A stretch of 64,000 nt of DNA from Ferrimonas sediminum (GTDB lineage Bacteria > Pseudomonadota > Gammaproteobacteria > Enterobacterales > Shewanellaceae). Positions 46,133-54,944 of the stretch are shown here, piece by piece; the stretch's first letter is position 1, and every line of letters begins with the position of its first letter. The notes beneath the pieces are model-generated. The model did not search any database, was not told where the DNA came from, and saw only the letters and a list, made by a program, of their open reading frames with translations. The stretch lies in contig NZ_FNEM01000017.1 in NCBI RefSeq assembly GCF_900100175.1, positions 38,786-102,785 of the forward strand, read 5' to 3'. The position numbers were made by a program, and so were the translations under genes.

Positions 46133-47560
46133 ATGTCCACCCAAGCATCCAGCGTTACCCAGCGGGTAACGGAATACCTGGCTCAGCATGAAAACAAGGC
46201 GTTGTTGCGTTTCATCACCTGCGGCAGCGTCGACGACGGCAAAAGTACCCTGATCGGACGACTGCTGCACGACACCAAGGCGTTGTACGACGACCAGATT
46301 GAGGCGGTGAACCAGCAGAGTCGCCGCAGTGGCACCACAGGTGATCGCCCCGATTTGGCCTTGTTGGTGGATGGCCTGCAGGCGGAGCGCGAGCAGGGCA
46401 TCACCATCGATGTGGCCTATCGCTATTTCTCCACCGATAAACGCAAGTTCATCATCGCCGACACCCCGGGTCACGAGCAGTACACCCGCAACATGGCCAC
46501 CGGCGCGTCAACGGCGGATCTGGCCATTATCCTGGTGGATGCCCGCTACGGCCTGCTGGAGCAGACCCGTCGTCACAGCTTCCTGGTGTCGTTGCTGGGC
46601 ATTAAGCAGGTCGTGGTCGCCATCAACAAAATGGACCTCAAAGCGTACGACCAGTTGGTGTTTGACACCATCGCCACCCAATACGCCCAGATGGCGGAAT
46701 CGTTGGGGTTTGAGCACATCGACTATGTGCCCATCTCGGCGTTGGAGGGGGATAACGTGGCCTCACTGAGTGCGGCCATGCCCTGGTACCAGGGGCCGAG
46801 TCTGCTGGCGCTGCTGGAGCAGGCGCCGCCGGCGGATGAAGCCGTGGCGAGGCCGTTCCGTTTGCCGGTGCAGATGGTGGCCAGACCCAACCTCGATTTT
46901 CGGGGCTTTGCCGGTACCATCAGCGCCGGCCTGGTTCGCGTCGGTGACGAGGTGAAGGTGCTGCCGTCGGGCAATACCGCCCGGGTGGCGGGTATCCATC
47001 AATTTGGCGGCGACGTCAGTCAGGCTCAGGCCGGCGAGGCGGTCACCGTATCGCTGGACCGCGAAATTGACGTTAGCCGGGGTAACTGGCTGGTTCATGC
47101 CGCGGACTCGGTGCCACTGTCTGACAGCCTGAAGGCGCGGGTGGTGTGGATGTCCGAGACACCGCTGCAACCGGGGCGGGATTACCGCCTGAAACTGGCC
47201 ACCTCTACGGTGCGGGCGCAGGTGTCAGTCATCGATCATCTGGTGGACATCCATGACTGGAGTGAACGCCAGACCGATCAGCTGGCCCTGAACGCCATCG
47301 GCCAGATTCAGCTGCATACCGAGCAGCCGTTGCCGGTGGATCCTTACCGGGAGCACCGTGAGACCGGTTCATTTATCCTGATCGATCCCATCAGCAACGG
47401 CACGGTTGCCGCGGGTATGGTGCTGGAATCGGGCGCAAACAAGGCCGTGACGCCGGACTATTCCGCCTTTGAACTGGAGTTTAATGCGCTGGTACGTAAG
47501 CATTTCCCACACTGGAATGCGCTGGATCTGAAAACACTGGCTGACAGCGGACGCCGCTGA
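46133..47560 (+). CDS. cysN: Sulfate adenylyltransferase subunit 1 (GTPase)
   Basis: The 475-residue EF-Tu-like GTPase has GSVDDGKSTLIGRL (G1), GITIDVAYRYF (G2), ADTPGHEQYTRNM (G3) and NKMDL (G4), then beta-barrel domains. It regulates CysD through GTP hydrolysis. There is no fused APS kinase domain; cysC is a separate gene further on. Confidence 0.97.
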   Translation: MSTQASSVTQRVTEYLAQHENKALLRFITCGSVDDGKSTLIGRLLHDTKALYDDQIEAVNQQSRRSGTTGDRPDLALLVDGLQAEREQGITIDVAYRYFSTDKRKFIIADTPGHEQYTRNMATGASTADLAIILVDARYGLLEQTRRHSFLVSLLGIKQVVVAINKMDLKAYDQLVFDTIATQYAQMAESLGFEHIDYVPISALEGDNVASLSAAMPWYQGPSLLALLEQAPPADEAVARPFRLPVQMVARPNLDFRGFAGTISAGLVRVGDEVKVLPSGNTARVAGIHQFGGDVSQAQAGEAVTVSLDREIDVSRGNWLVHAADSVPLSDSLKARVVWMSETPLQPGRDYRLKLATSTVRAQVSVIDHLVDIHDWSERQTDQLALNAIGQIQLHTEQPLPVDPYREHRETGSFILIDPISNGTVAAGMVLESGANKAVTPDYSAFELEFNALVRKHFPHWNALDLKTLADSGRR

Positions 47561-49284
47561 TGACCCTGGTCCACGGCCAGTTGCTGGCTCTGGCGGTGTC
47601 GATGTTCTTCGGGCTGGTGTTTACCCGCCTGAGGCCGGTGCTGTTGTTCAGCGGCACGGCCATCGCCCTGGTGCTGATGCAACAGCTGGATGTGACCCGG
47701 TTGCTGAACCTGGCCGCCAACCCGGCGGTCATCAGCCTGCTGCTGCTGCTGCTGGTGTCGGCGGGCATCGAGAAGACCCGCCTGCTGGCCTGGCTCAGCC
47801 AGTTTCTGTTCCGCCGCTCCTACGCCGGTACCCTGGTACGGATGGGGGCGGGCACCATGGTGTCGTCGGCGTTTTTGAATAACACCGCGGTGGTGGCGGC
47901 CCTGATGGGGCGGGTGAACACGAACCCGGATCATGCGCCGTCACGGCTGCTGTTGCCACTCTCTTATGCGGCCATTCTCGGTGGCACCCTGACTCTGGTC
48001 GGCACCTCCACCAACCTGATTGTAAACAGCTTTCTGGTCGAGGCCGGCAAGCCGTCCCTGGCGCTGTTTGATTTTCTGCCGGTGGGACTGGTGGCGTGCT
48101 CGGTGGGGCTGGTGTTGCTGGTACTGCTGTCGAGCTGGCTGCCCCGCCATCCGCGCCAGGCGCAGCAGGAAGATCCCTACTTCATTGAAGCCAAGCTGCA
48201 GCCGGACAGCCCGCTGGTGGGGCGATCGGTTCAGGCCAACGGCCTGCGTTCTCTGGAGGGGCTGTTCCTGGCTGAAGTGGTTCGGGGACAGCGGCTGATC
48301 TCGCCGCTGAGCCCGGACACCGTGCTGGAAGCCGGCGACAAGCTGGTGTTTTGCGGTGACGTTCGCCGGGTCACTGTGCTGCAGCGGTTTCGCGGCCTGA
48401 CCCTGTTTGCGTCGGCGCAGGGACAGCTGGATCGTACCCTGACCGAGGTGATTGTCAGCCCGACCTCTGCCATTGTCGGCCAGACCCTGAAATCGGTGGA
48501 GTTTCGGGCCCGGTTCGATGCGGCGGTGGTGGCGATGCGGCGCCGGGGCGAACGTTTGTCGGGCAAACTGGGCCAGATCCCGATCCAGGCGGGTGACGTG
48601 TTGGTGCTGGCGGTGGGCCAGGGGTTTCACCACTCCCGCGTCAGCCGGAACTTCTTTGTGATTGGCAATGCTCAGCTGTCTGCCACCCTGACTCCGCTGC
48701 AGGAGTGGGTCGCCATCGGCGGCTTTGTGTCGGTGCTGGCGCTGAGTGCTTTCGGTGCCATTGAGTTGGTTGCCGGGCTGGCGGTGTTACTGATGTTGAT
48801 GATCACCAGCGGGGTGCTCAGTGGCCAGGATGTTCGCCAGCGCTTTCCATTTGAGATCTGGTTGATCATTACCGGGGCGCTGGCCATTGCCGACAGCGTG
48901 TTGCAGTCCGGACTGGCGTTGATGGCCTCCACCTGGCTGCACCAGTTGTTCAATGGTCAGGGGGTGATGGTGGCGTTTGTCGGGGTTTACCTGGTGGCCC
49001 TGATCTTGACCGAACTGATGACCAATAACGCCGCCGCCGCGCTGGCCCTGCCATTGGCTCTGGGGCTGGCGGACGCCTTCGGGGTCAGTGCCATGCCCTT
49101 TGTGATGGCGGTGGCCTACGGTGCCAGCGCCAGTTTCATCAGCCCGTTCAGCTATCAGACCAACCTGATGGTGATGAGTTTGGGCGACTACCGTAAGCGG
49201 GACTACCTGAGGCTGGGACTGCCCATGTCTCTGGCCTACAGCGCGGCCGTGCTGCTGACTACGCCGCTATTTTTTCCTTTTTGA
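47560..49284 (+). CDS. SLC13-type permease with two TrkA-C domains
   Basis: The 574-residue membrane protein has about ten helices with two RCK/TrkA-C domains between the halves (about 205-290 and 300-370: [13 protein letters not shown] and [13 protein letters not shown]). Permeases of this type sit in cys operons and are believed to bring in sulfate with sodium or protons. The ATG overlaps the cysN TGA by one base. Placement between cysN and cysC supports a sulfate role. Confidence 0.88.
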   Translation: MTLVHGQLLALAVSMFFGLVFTRLRPVLLFSGTAIALVLMQQLDVTRLLNLAANPAVISLLLLLLVSAGIEKTRLLAWLSQFLFRRSYAGTLVRMGAGTMVSSAFLNNTAVVAALMGRVNTNPDHAPSRLLLPLSYAAILGGTLTLVGTSTNLIVNSFLVEAGKPSLALFDFLPVGLVACSVGLVLLVLLSSWLPRHPRQAQQEDPYFIEAKLQPDSPLVGRSVQANGLRSLEGLFLAEVVRGQRLISPLSPDTVLEAGDKLVFCGDVRRVTVLQRFRGLTLFASAQGQLDRTLTEVIVSPTSAIVGQTLKSVEFRARFDAAVVAMRRRGERLSGKLGQIPIQAGDVLVLAVGQGFHHSRVSRNFFVIGNAQLSATLTPLQEWVAIGGFVSVLALSAFGAIELVAGLAVLLMLMITSGVLSGQDVRQRFPFEIWLIITGALAIADSVLQSGLALMASTWLHQLFNGQGVMVAFVGVYLVALILTELMTNNAAAALALPLALGLADAFGVSAMPFVMAVAYGASASFISPFSYQTNLMVMSLGDYRKRDYLRLGLPMSLAYSAAVLLTTPLFFPF

Positions 49285-49291
49285 GGTGAGT

Positions 49292-49891
49292 ATGACCAAC
49301 AACCTGACCTGGCATGACCATGCGGTGACGCCAGAACAACGGCAACAGCTAAAGGGCCATGGCAGTGCGTTGCTGTGGTTTACCGGCCTGAGTGGGTCGG
49401 GAAAGTCGACCCTGGCCAACGCCCTTGAGCGGCGTCTGATTGCCATGGAAGTACACAGCTTTCTGCTCGACGGCGATAACGTGCGGCTGGGGCTGAACCG
49501 GGATTTGGGCTTTGCCGATGCCGACCGGGAGGAGAACATCCGTCGTATCGGTGAAGTGGGTAAGCTGTTTGTCAGTGCTGGCACCCTGTGCCTGTCGGCC
49601 TTTATCTCGCCGTTTCGGGCGGATCGGCAGCGGGTTCGCGAGGCCCTGCCTGCCGGGAAATTCATCGAGGTGTTTGTGGATGCGCCCCTGGCGGTGTGTG
49701 AGCAGCGGGATCCCAAAGGGTTGTACCAAAAGGCCCGTGCCGGTGAGATAGCCGATTTTACCGGTATCGATTCCGACTATGAGGCGCCGAATGAGGCGGA
49801 GATCCACCTACGAACCGACCGACTTGACACCGAGGCTGCCGTTGACAAGATGGTGGCCTATCTGACGCAACGCGGAATCCTGCCTTCATGA
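49292..49891 (+). CDS. cysC: Adenylylsulfate kinase
   Basis: The 199-residue protein has Walker [22 protein letters not shown] and [13 protein letters not shown], all APS-kinase signatures. It phosphorylates adenylylsulfate to PAPS. I chose ATG 49292 with GAGGTGAG upstream; a GTG two codons earlier is possible. Confidence 0.97.
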   Translation: MTNNLTWHDHAVTPEQRQQLKGHGSALLWFTGLSGSGKSTLANALERRLIAMEVHSFLLDGDNVRLGLNRDLGFADADREENIRRIGEVGKLFVSAGTLCLSAFISPFRADRQRVREALPAGKFIEVFVDAPLAVCEQRDPKGLYQKARAGEIADFTGIDSDYEAPNEAEIHLRTDRLDTEAAVDKMVAYLTQRGILPS

Positions 49892-50670
49892 CCCTGGAAC
49901 CTTTAGACCGGCACCAGCAGCAACTGCTGTTGTCACAGATGATCGTGGTGGCCCGGCAGGCGGGGGAAGCGGCGATGGCCCACTATGGCCAGCCGCAGAC
50001 CCGTTACAAGCAGGACGACAGCCCGCTGACCCAGGCGGATCTGGCCAGCCACCAGGCACTGGTGCAGGGGATTGCCGACTGGGGTAACTGCTGGCCGGTG
50101 TTGTCGGAAGAGGCCGGCCTGGCCCCCTGGGAGGAGCGGCGCCGGTGGCAGCGGTACTGGTTGCTGGATCCGGTAGATGGCACCAAGGAGTTCATCGCCG
50201 GGAATGGCGAGTTCACCATCAATATCGCCCTGATCGAGCAGGGGGTGCCGCTGCTTGGGGTGGTGGTGGCGCCGGCGCTGGGGAAAATCTACAGTGGCGG
50301 ACGGGACCTGGGGGCCTGGTTGGAAGATCAGCAGGGAGAGCGTGCCATTACCGGTGGCGTGAGTGCTCAGGTGCCCAGGGTGGTAACCAGCCGATCCCAC
50401 CCCTCTGCGGAACTGGCCCAGTGGCTGAGTCGTTTCCCCCAGGTGTCACTCATCGAGGTGGGCAGCTCGCTGAAGCTCTGCCTACTGGCAGAGGGAAAGG
50501 CGGATCTTTATCCTCGGTTGGGGCCCACCAGTGAGTGGGACATTGCCGCGGCGCAAGCGGTTTTGGAGGGGGCCGGCGGCAGCGTTCGTACCCTGGATGA
50601 TCAACCGCTGGGCTACAACGGCAAGGCCTCGGTGCTCAATCCGCACTTCATTGCCCGCAGCGACGGATAA
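49888..50670 (+). CDS. cysQ: 3'(2'),5'-bisphosphate nucleotidase
   Basis: The 260-residue IMPase-family protein has the metal-binding motifs [20 protein letters not shown] and [17 protein letters not shown]. It removes the 3' phosphate of PAP formed by sulfate assimilation. It overlaps cysC by 4 bases. Its stop codon touches the end of an inverted small RNA gene. Confidence 0.95.
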   Translation: MTLEPLDRHQQQLLLSQMIVVARQAGEAAMAHYGQPQTRYKQDDSPLTQADLASHQALVQGIADWGNCWPVLSEEAGLAPWEERRRWQRYWLLDPVDGTKEFIAGNGEFTINIALIEQGVPLLGVVVAPALGKIYSGGRDLGAWLEDQQGERAITGGVSAQVPRVVTSRSHPSAELAQWLSRFPQVSLIEVGSSLKLCLLAEGKADLYPRLGPTSEWDIAAAQAVLEGAGGSVRTLDDQPLGYNGKASVLNPHFIARSDG

Positions 50671-50745
50671 AAAAAACCACCTTAAAAAAGGTGGTCAAAC
50701 ATAATGGAGATGATGATGAAACAAATTTCAGTTCAAATTTGTTAC
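50669..50745 (-). ncRNA. MicA-like small RNA, copy 0 (inverted)
   Basis: The predicted RNA starts near GTAAC (50745) and contains TTTCATCATCATCTCC, then a hairpin ACCACCTT/AAGGTGGT and eight T. It has the same build as the five copies at 53-55 kb but lies on the minus strand, with its last bases against the cysQ stop codon. It has an extra segment between the GTAACAAATTT start and the core, where GAAATTTGTTTC could pair with the 5' part. The promoter is described separately. Confidence 0.72.
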
Positions 50746-50750
50746 ATAAG

Positions 50751-50778
50751 GTCAGAGTCTCCATTGCTGCTTTAGTTC
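50751..50778 (-). promoter_or_regulatory. Sigma-E-like promoter of copy 0
   Basis: GAACTA (50778-50773), 16 bases, TCTGAC (50756-50751) on the minus strand. The -10 fits the sigma-E TCTGA consensus and the spacer equals that of the five other copies. Confidence 0.65.
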
Positions 50779-50843
50779 AAATTTTTAGCTGCTTTTTTTG
50801 ATATTTTTTCGCCTTCCTTATTTCTTCTTTTACTTTCATGCGC

Positions 50844-52232
50844 TTAGCCACAGCACTTTTTGTACTTCTTGCCGCTTCCGCAGGGGCAGGGATCGTTGCG
50901 GCCGACGGTTGAGGATTGAGTCGCTGCCGGGGTGGGCTCTGGTTCGGCCTCGACCGGACGCTTATCACCTTGATGGTAGCGCTGGAACAGTTGCTGGATT
51001 AGCGCCGCCGCGCCCGGCCAGTCGCCTTGTGGCAGCTTGGGGTCGGTGGCATCCGCCCAGGGGCCGCCCAAGGCACTCTGCTCGCTGGGTGGCAACTGGC
51101 GGGCGACGCCCCTGGCCAGAGATCGAAGATCCTGATTCTGGCAGGCAGCACCACTGAGTAGCGGTGACAGTGCCTCGTTGAGGCGTGCGTCAGTCAGTCG
51201 CCCTTGCTGATGCAGCCAGGCTAAGGCGGTCAGGCACAGGCTGTGCGCCTGGCTATCGAGCCGCTCCTGCTTTAACTGGCCCATGAGGTAACCCGGCGCC
51301 TGGCTGAACAGCTGCCCCAGGCATTGAGCCAGCGCTGGGTAGTGATGTTCAAACAGCCTGGCCATGGGGCTGTCAGCGTGCCAGTGAAAGCGCAGCAGGG
51401 CGTCGATGCTATCGCGGACATCCTGATGAGCATTGGCGTCAGCCAGACACCACAGGCTGTGCCAGTGGCCGATGTAGTCCTGATTATTCAGATCGATTTG
51501 CGGCGCATCCACAAACAGCTGCAGCTCCTCCCGGGCCAGTCGCACCAGCAGGGGAGTGGGCGGTTGCAGCTCTTTTAGCAGCAGCTGCGGCATCTCGCCG
51601 GTATGCAGTGTCAGTTGCTCAATCAGTGATTCATGTTCCAGAAGCTGACTCTCCTCGCCCGGTTGCTGGCCGCGGAACAGGGCGGCAGCCTGATTGATCA
51701 CTTCACACAGGTGGCGCCTGACCTGTCTGGCTTCGGCGACGAAGGCCTCATCATCCAGGCCGTTTTGTCGGCAGTGGGCCTGAACCTGTTCCAGATTGGC
51801 AAAAAAGCAGCCGTAGCTGGCAAAGGCCGCGATGGTGGGTTGCAGCTCGGGATTTTGGTGATCCAGTTGCTCCATCACCAGCGGCAGGCCGTGCTCAAAC
51901 CCGGCGGCCCACTGGGCCAATGGGGAGCCTGAGGCAAAACCGCTCAATGGCGTAGCCTGCGGCAGGCGGCACTGGCTGGGCAGAATCAGGGTCTGTGTGC
52001 CGAGCGCTTCGCTGGCCTGCTGATACAGCTGCACCAGAGCAGGGCTCAGGTCGTCGTCCAGGGCCTGTTCCGGGCCCAGCAAAATTGCCAGCCAGTGGCT
52101 GGGCAGTACCGGTGTGGGTGCACAGACAACGGCGCTGATGAAGCCATGCAGGTAGTAATAGTTCAGGCTGGCTTCGCAGGGAAGCGGCAGGCGATTGATG
52201 GCGTGGCGAAGTTTTTGCGGTGAAAGTGACAT
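50844..52232 (-). CDS. UPF0149/SEC-C domain protein
   Basis: The 462-residue protein has a UPF0149-type N-terminal domain (about 1-175, LNYYYLHGFISAVVCAPTPV), a helical middle region and a C-terminal SEC-C zinc motif, GRNDPCPCGSGKKYKKCCG. SEC-C motifs bind zinc and occur in SecA and in many proteins of unknown role. No function can be assigned. I chose ATG 52232, where the UPF0149 similarity begins; an upstream start at 52301 is possible. Confidence 0.8.
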   Translation of the reverse strand: MSLSPQKLRHAINRLPLPCEASLNYYYLHGFISAVVCAPTPVLPSHWLAILLGPEQALDDDLSPALVQLYQQASEALGTQTLILPSQCRLPQATPLSGFASGSPLAQWAAGFEHGLPLVMEQLDHQNPELQPTIAAFASYGCFFANLEQVQAHCRQNGLDDEAFVAEARQVRRHLCEVINQAAALFRGQQPGEESQLLEHESLIEQLTLHTGEMPQLLLKELQPPTPLLVRLAREELQLFVDAPQIDLNNQDYIGHWHSLWCLADANAHQDVRDSIDALLRFHWHADSPMARLFEHHYPALAQCLGQLFSQAPGYLMGQLKQERLDSQAHSLCLTALAWLHQQGRLTDARLNEALSPLLSGAACQNQDLRSLARGVARQLPPSEQSALGGPWADATDPKLPQGDWPGAAALIQQLFQRYHQGDKRPVEAEPEPTPAATQSSTVGRNDPCPCGSGKKYKKCCG

Positions 52233-52401
52233 AGTGATCGACTGACAGTGAAAAATGCAGCAGTTAGCTGATGAGGCGCCGATCATAGCAGATTGCTCCA
52301 CTCTGTGAGGCGGGGAATTTACCTGGCTTTACTCTTGATTGACGTTGGTTGAAGTTGGCTACGTTAGGCTTAGGGCCAACAGAGTGCACTCAGGAGGACC
52401 T

Positions 52402-52887
52402 ATGCAACGTCTTATCGCACTGCTTGTGACCGCCACACTGCTGGCCAGTCCGGCACTGCAGGCTAAGCCTCACTCAGGTAAGGCACACAAGGGCAAAAAT
52501 GTCATCGTGGTGAAGCCGGGCTATCACCATAAACCCTATCGTAACCATTACTCCTACCATCGCCATGAACTGGCAAGAGTCGCGACCTTTGCCGTTTTTG
52601 CCGGGGTGACCTACGCCATTGTCGAGAACGCCTACTATCGGCAGCAAGGGGACAGCTATGTGTATGTGGCTCAGCCGCCGGCGGGCAGCTATCAGGTGGT
52701 GTCTGCCGAGCCTGAACCGGTGCCAGCGACTCCGGCGTATGCCCTCGGACAGGTGATTCAGCGGTTGCCGGCAGGCAGCCAGGTGGTCACGGTCGATGGG
52801 GTGTCGTACCGGGAGCACAATGGCGTTTGGTTTGCGCCGCTGCAGGGCGGCAAGAGGTATGTGGTAACGGCATCGCCACTGAACTGA
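52402..52887 (+). CDS. Small secreted protein, DUF6515/RcnB-like
   Basis: The product has 161 residues and a signal peptide ending near PALQAKP. A His/Lys/Tyr-rich stretch (about 25-60, GYHHKPYRNHYSYHRH) may bind metals. A second hydrophobic segment (about 63-80) and a C-terminal repeat-like part (LPAGSQVVTVDGVSYREHNG) follow; the latter resembles DUF6515. The function is unknown. The ATG has a strong AGGAGG site. The sRNA array begins about 100 bases after the gene. Confidence 0.65.
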   Translation: MQRLIALLVTATLLASPALQAKPHSGKAHKGKNVIVVKPGYHHKPYRNHYSYHRHELARVATFAVFAGVTYAIVENAYYRQQGDSYVYVAQPPAGSYQVVSAEPEPVPATPAYALGQVIQRLPAGSQVVTVDGVSYREHNGVWFAPLQGGKRYVVTASPLN

Positions 52888-52949
52888 CCCTAAGTCGAAG
52901 TGACGAGTGATTTTAAGGTGTTGATTTATCGCCTCTTTGACTGCTGGTC

Positions 52950-52981
52950 GCCGGTGTTGAAAAAATCCGGCAATTTTTTTT
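52950..52981 (+). terminator. Terminator upstream of the sRNA array
   Basis: A short GCCGG/CCGGC stem with a 12-base loop is followed by AA and eight T. It probably ends the DUF6515-like gene transcript. Confidence 0.55.
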
Positions 52982-52991
52982 CATGGCGACT

Positions 52992-53019
52992 GAACTTTTG
53001 CTGTTTTTACCGCTCTATA
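52992..53019 (+). promoter_or_regulatory. Sigma-E-like promoter of sRNA copy 1
   Basis: GAACTT, 16 bases, TCTATA. The start is expected at GTAACG, 11 bases after the first T of the -10. Confidence 0.7.
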
Positions 53020-53024
53020 TAAGG

Positions 53025-53102
53025 GTAACGAATTTGGTTTCATCATCATCATCTCCTTGAATAAAGTATTGTTCGCCACCTCCTTGAGGTGGCGTTTTTT
53101 TT
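53025..53102 (+). ncRNA. MicA-like small RNA, copy 1
   Basis: About 78 bases: GTAACGAATTTGG, the core TTTCATCATCATCATCTCC (one more CAT than in the other copies), a linker, then the terminator stem CGCCACCTC/GAGGTGGCG and eight T. No open reading frame with a ribosome site exists on this strand. The core resembles the ompA-pairing part of MicA (TTATCATCATCCCTG). The target is likely to be ribosome-binding sites rich in GGAGATGATG, which I infer from complementarity. Confidence 0.78.
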
Positions 53103-53153
53103 GGGCCGCCTCCGCTGGCAACCCAAAAAAATCACCATTTTTACTGAAGCGAT

Positions 53154-53181
53154 GAACTTTTCTGATTCCGGTGACTCTATA
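53154..53181 (+). promoter_or_regulatory. Sigma-E-like promoter of sRNA copy 2
   Basis: GAACTT, 16 bases, TCTATA. The arrangement is identical to copy 1. Confidence 0.7.
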
Positions 53182-53186
53182 TCCCT

Positions 53187-53262
53187 GTAACGAATTTAGT
53201 TTCATCATCATCTCTCAGAATTCCTTATTCTCCGCCATCTCCTTGAGATGGCGTTTTTTTTT
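53187..53262 (+). ncRNA. MicA-like small RNA, copy 2
   Basis: About 76 bases: GTAACGAATTTAG, TTTCATCATCATCTCTC, AGAATTCC linker, stem CGCCATCTC/GAGATGGCG and nine T. The stem differs from copy 1 (CAT for CAC) with the matching change on the other arm, so base pairing is preserved. This compensatory change supports a functional RNA. Confidence 0.78.
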
Positions 53263-53358
53263 ACGTTTTTGACAGCAGTCTGCGTGGCCTTGCCCGCCAG
53301 GGGCGAGAGTGGGCGGGGAAGTGAGGCCGCGGCAAGGCAAAAAAAATTCATCGAAGCG

Positions 53359-53386
53359 GAACTTTCGTCGGCGGTTCGACTCTATA
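53359..53386 (+). promoter_or_regulatory. Sigma-E-like promoter of sRNA copy 3
   Basis: GGAACTT (a full sigma-E -35 including the first G), 16 bases, TCTATA. Confidence 0.72.
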
Positions 53387-53391
53387 AAAGG

Positions 53392-53465
53392 GTAACGAAT
53401 TTGGTTTCATCATCATCTCCTGAATTCCTTAATGTTCGCCGCCTGTTTGAGGCGGCGTTTTTTTT
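53392..53465 (+). ncRNA. MicA-like small RNA, copy 3
   Basis: About 74 bases: GTAACGAATTTGG, TTTCATCATCATCTCCTGAA, TTCC linker, stem CGCCGCCT/AGGCGGCG and eight T. It is the copy closest to MicA around ATCATCATCTCCTGAATTC. The stem again differs from its neighbours with compensating changes on both arms. Confidence 0.8.
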
Positions 53466-53558
53466 GTCCTCTGAACACACAAGCGCGATAAATGCCCCTG
53501 GCACCACTCGGTAACGCTCGGTTTTTAATTAATTTTTAAAAAAATAAGTTCGAGGTGT

Positions 53559-53586
53559 GAACTTTAGGAGGAGAGAGGACTCTATT
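53559..53586 (+). promoter_or_regulatory. Sigma-E-like promoter of sRNA copy 4
   Basis: GAACTT, 16 bases, TCTATT. Confidence 0.7.
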
Positions 53587-53591
53587 AAAGG

Positions 53592-53671
53592 GTAACGAAT
53601 TTAGTTTCATCATCATCTCATCTCTCTGACAGTTTTGTTGCTCGCCACCTCTTTGAGGTGGCGTTTTTTTT
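53592..53671 (+). ncRNA. MicA-like small RNA, copy 4
   Basis: About 80 bases: GTAACGAATTTAG, TTTCATCATCATCTCATC, a longer linker, stem CGCCACCTC/GAGGTGGCG and eight T. It ends about 50 bases before the stop codon of the convergent aroG gene. Confidence 0.76.
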
Positions 53672-53724
53672 GCTGTCCGGAAAGTGATGGCAGAATGCCC
53701 CGCGCTCGGGCGGGGCGTCTTGAG

Positions 53725-54780
53725 TTACTGTTGACGGCGGGCCCGCACGGCGGTCGCCAGTGCTCTGAGTACCGACTCACTGTCTTCCCAGCCGATGCAG
53801 CCATCGGTAATGCTCTGGCCGTAAGTCAGGCTGTCAGGCGTGGAGAGATCCTGGCGGCCCTCCACCAGGTGGCTCTCAATCATGGCGCCAAAGATATTCT
53901 GGTTGCCTGCGGCCAACTGGTTACAGACATCTTCGGCCACATCCAACTGCCGCTTGAACTGCTTTTCGCTGTTGGCGTGGCTGAAATCGATCATGATGTT
54001 GGCGGGCAGGGCGGCTTGATGCAACTGCTCGGTAATGTCGGCGACCTGGTCGGCCTGGTAGTTGGGGGTTTTGCCGCCGCGCAGGATGATGTGGCAATCC
54101 TGATTGCCCGTGGTGGACACAATGGCGGAGTGGCCATACTTGGTCACGGACAGGAAGTGGTGCGGCGCGTTGGCAGAGTTGATGGCATCGATGGCAATCT
54201 TGATGGTGCCATCAGTACCATTTTTAAAGCCCACCGGGCAGGACAGGCCGGAAGCCAGTTCACGGTGAACCTGGGATTCGGTGGTTCTGGCCCCGATGGC
54301 TCCCCAGCACATCAGGTCGGCCACGTACTGGGGGGTGATCATATCCAGGAACTCGCCGGCGGTCGGCAGGCCCATCTGGTTTAACTCCAACAGCAGTTTG
54401 CGGGCGGTGCGCAGGCCATCATTGAGCTTAAAGCTGTTGTCCAGCAGCGGATCGTTGATCAGCCCTTTCCAACCGACGGTGGTGCGGGGTTTTTCGAAAT
54501 AGACCCGCATGACGATCTCAAGGTCGTCCTTGAGCTCCTCCCGTAACAGAGACAGCTTGCGGCCGTATTCCAGCGCCGCCTTGGGATCGTGAATGGAGCA
54601 GGGGCCGATGACCACCAGCAGGCGATCGTCCTGGCGGTTCATCATATTGTGGATGGATTGCCGGGCCTGATAGACGGTGGCGGCGGCATTGTCGTCCAGG
54701 GGAAATCGTTCCAGAATCGCAATGGGGGGTAGCAGTTCTTTTATTTTATCGATGCGTACGTCATCGGTTTGGTAGTACAT
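53725..54780 (-). CDS. aroG: DAHP synthase, AroG-type (I-alpha)
   Basis: The 351-residue enzyme matches AroF/G/H proteins: IGPCSIHDPKAALEY, RVYFEKPRTTVGWKG, GARTTESQVHRELASGL, GFKNGTDG, IMIDFSHANS and SITDGCIGWEDSE. It makes DAHP and is usually feedback-inhibited by an aromatic amino acid; which one cannot be told by eye. It is the second DAHP synthase in the window. sRNA copies 4 and 5 flank it on either side. Confidence 0.93.
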   Translation of the reverse strand: MYYQTDDVRIDKIKELLPPIAILERFPLDDNAAATVYQARQSIHNMMNRQDDRLLVVIGPCSIHDPKAALEYGRKLSLLREELKDDLEIVMRVYFEKPRTTVGWKGLINDPLLDNSFKLNDGLRTARKLLLELNQMGLPTAGEFLDMITPQYVADLMCWGAIGARTTESQVHRELASGLSCPVGFKNGTDGTIKIAIDAINSANAPHHFLSVTKYGHSAIVSTTGNQDCHIILRGGKTPNYQADQVADITEQLHQAALPANIMIDFSHANSEKQFKRQLDVAEDVCNQLAAGNQNIFGAMIESHLVEGRQDLSTPDSLTYGQSITDGCIGWEDSESVLRALATAVRARRQQ

Positions 54781-54910
54781 AATGCGACTCCAGAATTTAA
54801 CTATCTAATAAGAATTATAAAATTAATCCAACAAGTGAACCCAAGATGACTGTAAACGCCCCTCTGAATCGATGCAAGCGGCGAAATGTGGATTTTTTTC
54901 ACTCTTCGCT
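54781..54910. other. Upstream region of aroG
   Basis: The region carries the promoter of aroG and is AT-rich near 54800-54840. No gene is visible. No TyrR-like box is clear to me. Confidence 0.4.
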
Positions 54911-54938
54911 GAACTTTCTGTGACCCGGACACTCTGAC
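54911..54938 (+). promoter_or_regulatory. Sigma-E-like promoter of sRNA copy 5
   Basis: GAACTT, 16 bases, TCTGAC. The -10 is the same as in copy 0 and close to the sigma-E consensus. Confidence 0.68.
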
Positions 54939-54944
54939 TTAACA

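Noticed and set aside
53025..53060. TTT CAT CAT CAT could be a histidine-rich leader peptide (His attenuator).
   Set aside because: There is no start codon or ribosome site before it on the plus strand, and no his genes follow.
52981..53211. A 76-codon minus-strand frame with repeated MMMK(L/P)NSLxxYR segments, and similar short frames opposite each sRNA copy, with GGAG-ATGATGATG starts.
   Set aside because: The repeated peptide is only the reverse complement of the conserved sRNA core. Promoter spacing, compensatory stem changes and T runs all point to plus-strand RNAs. The peptides diverge right after the shared core and show no codon-level conservation. Ribosome profiling could still test them.
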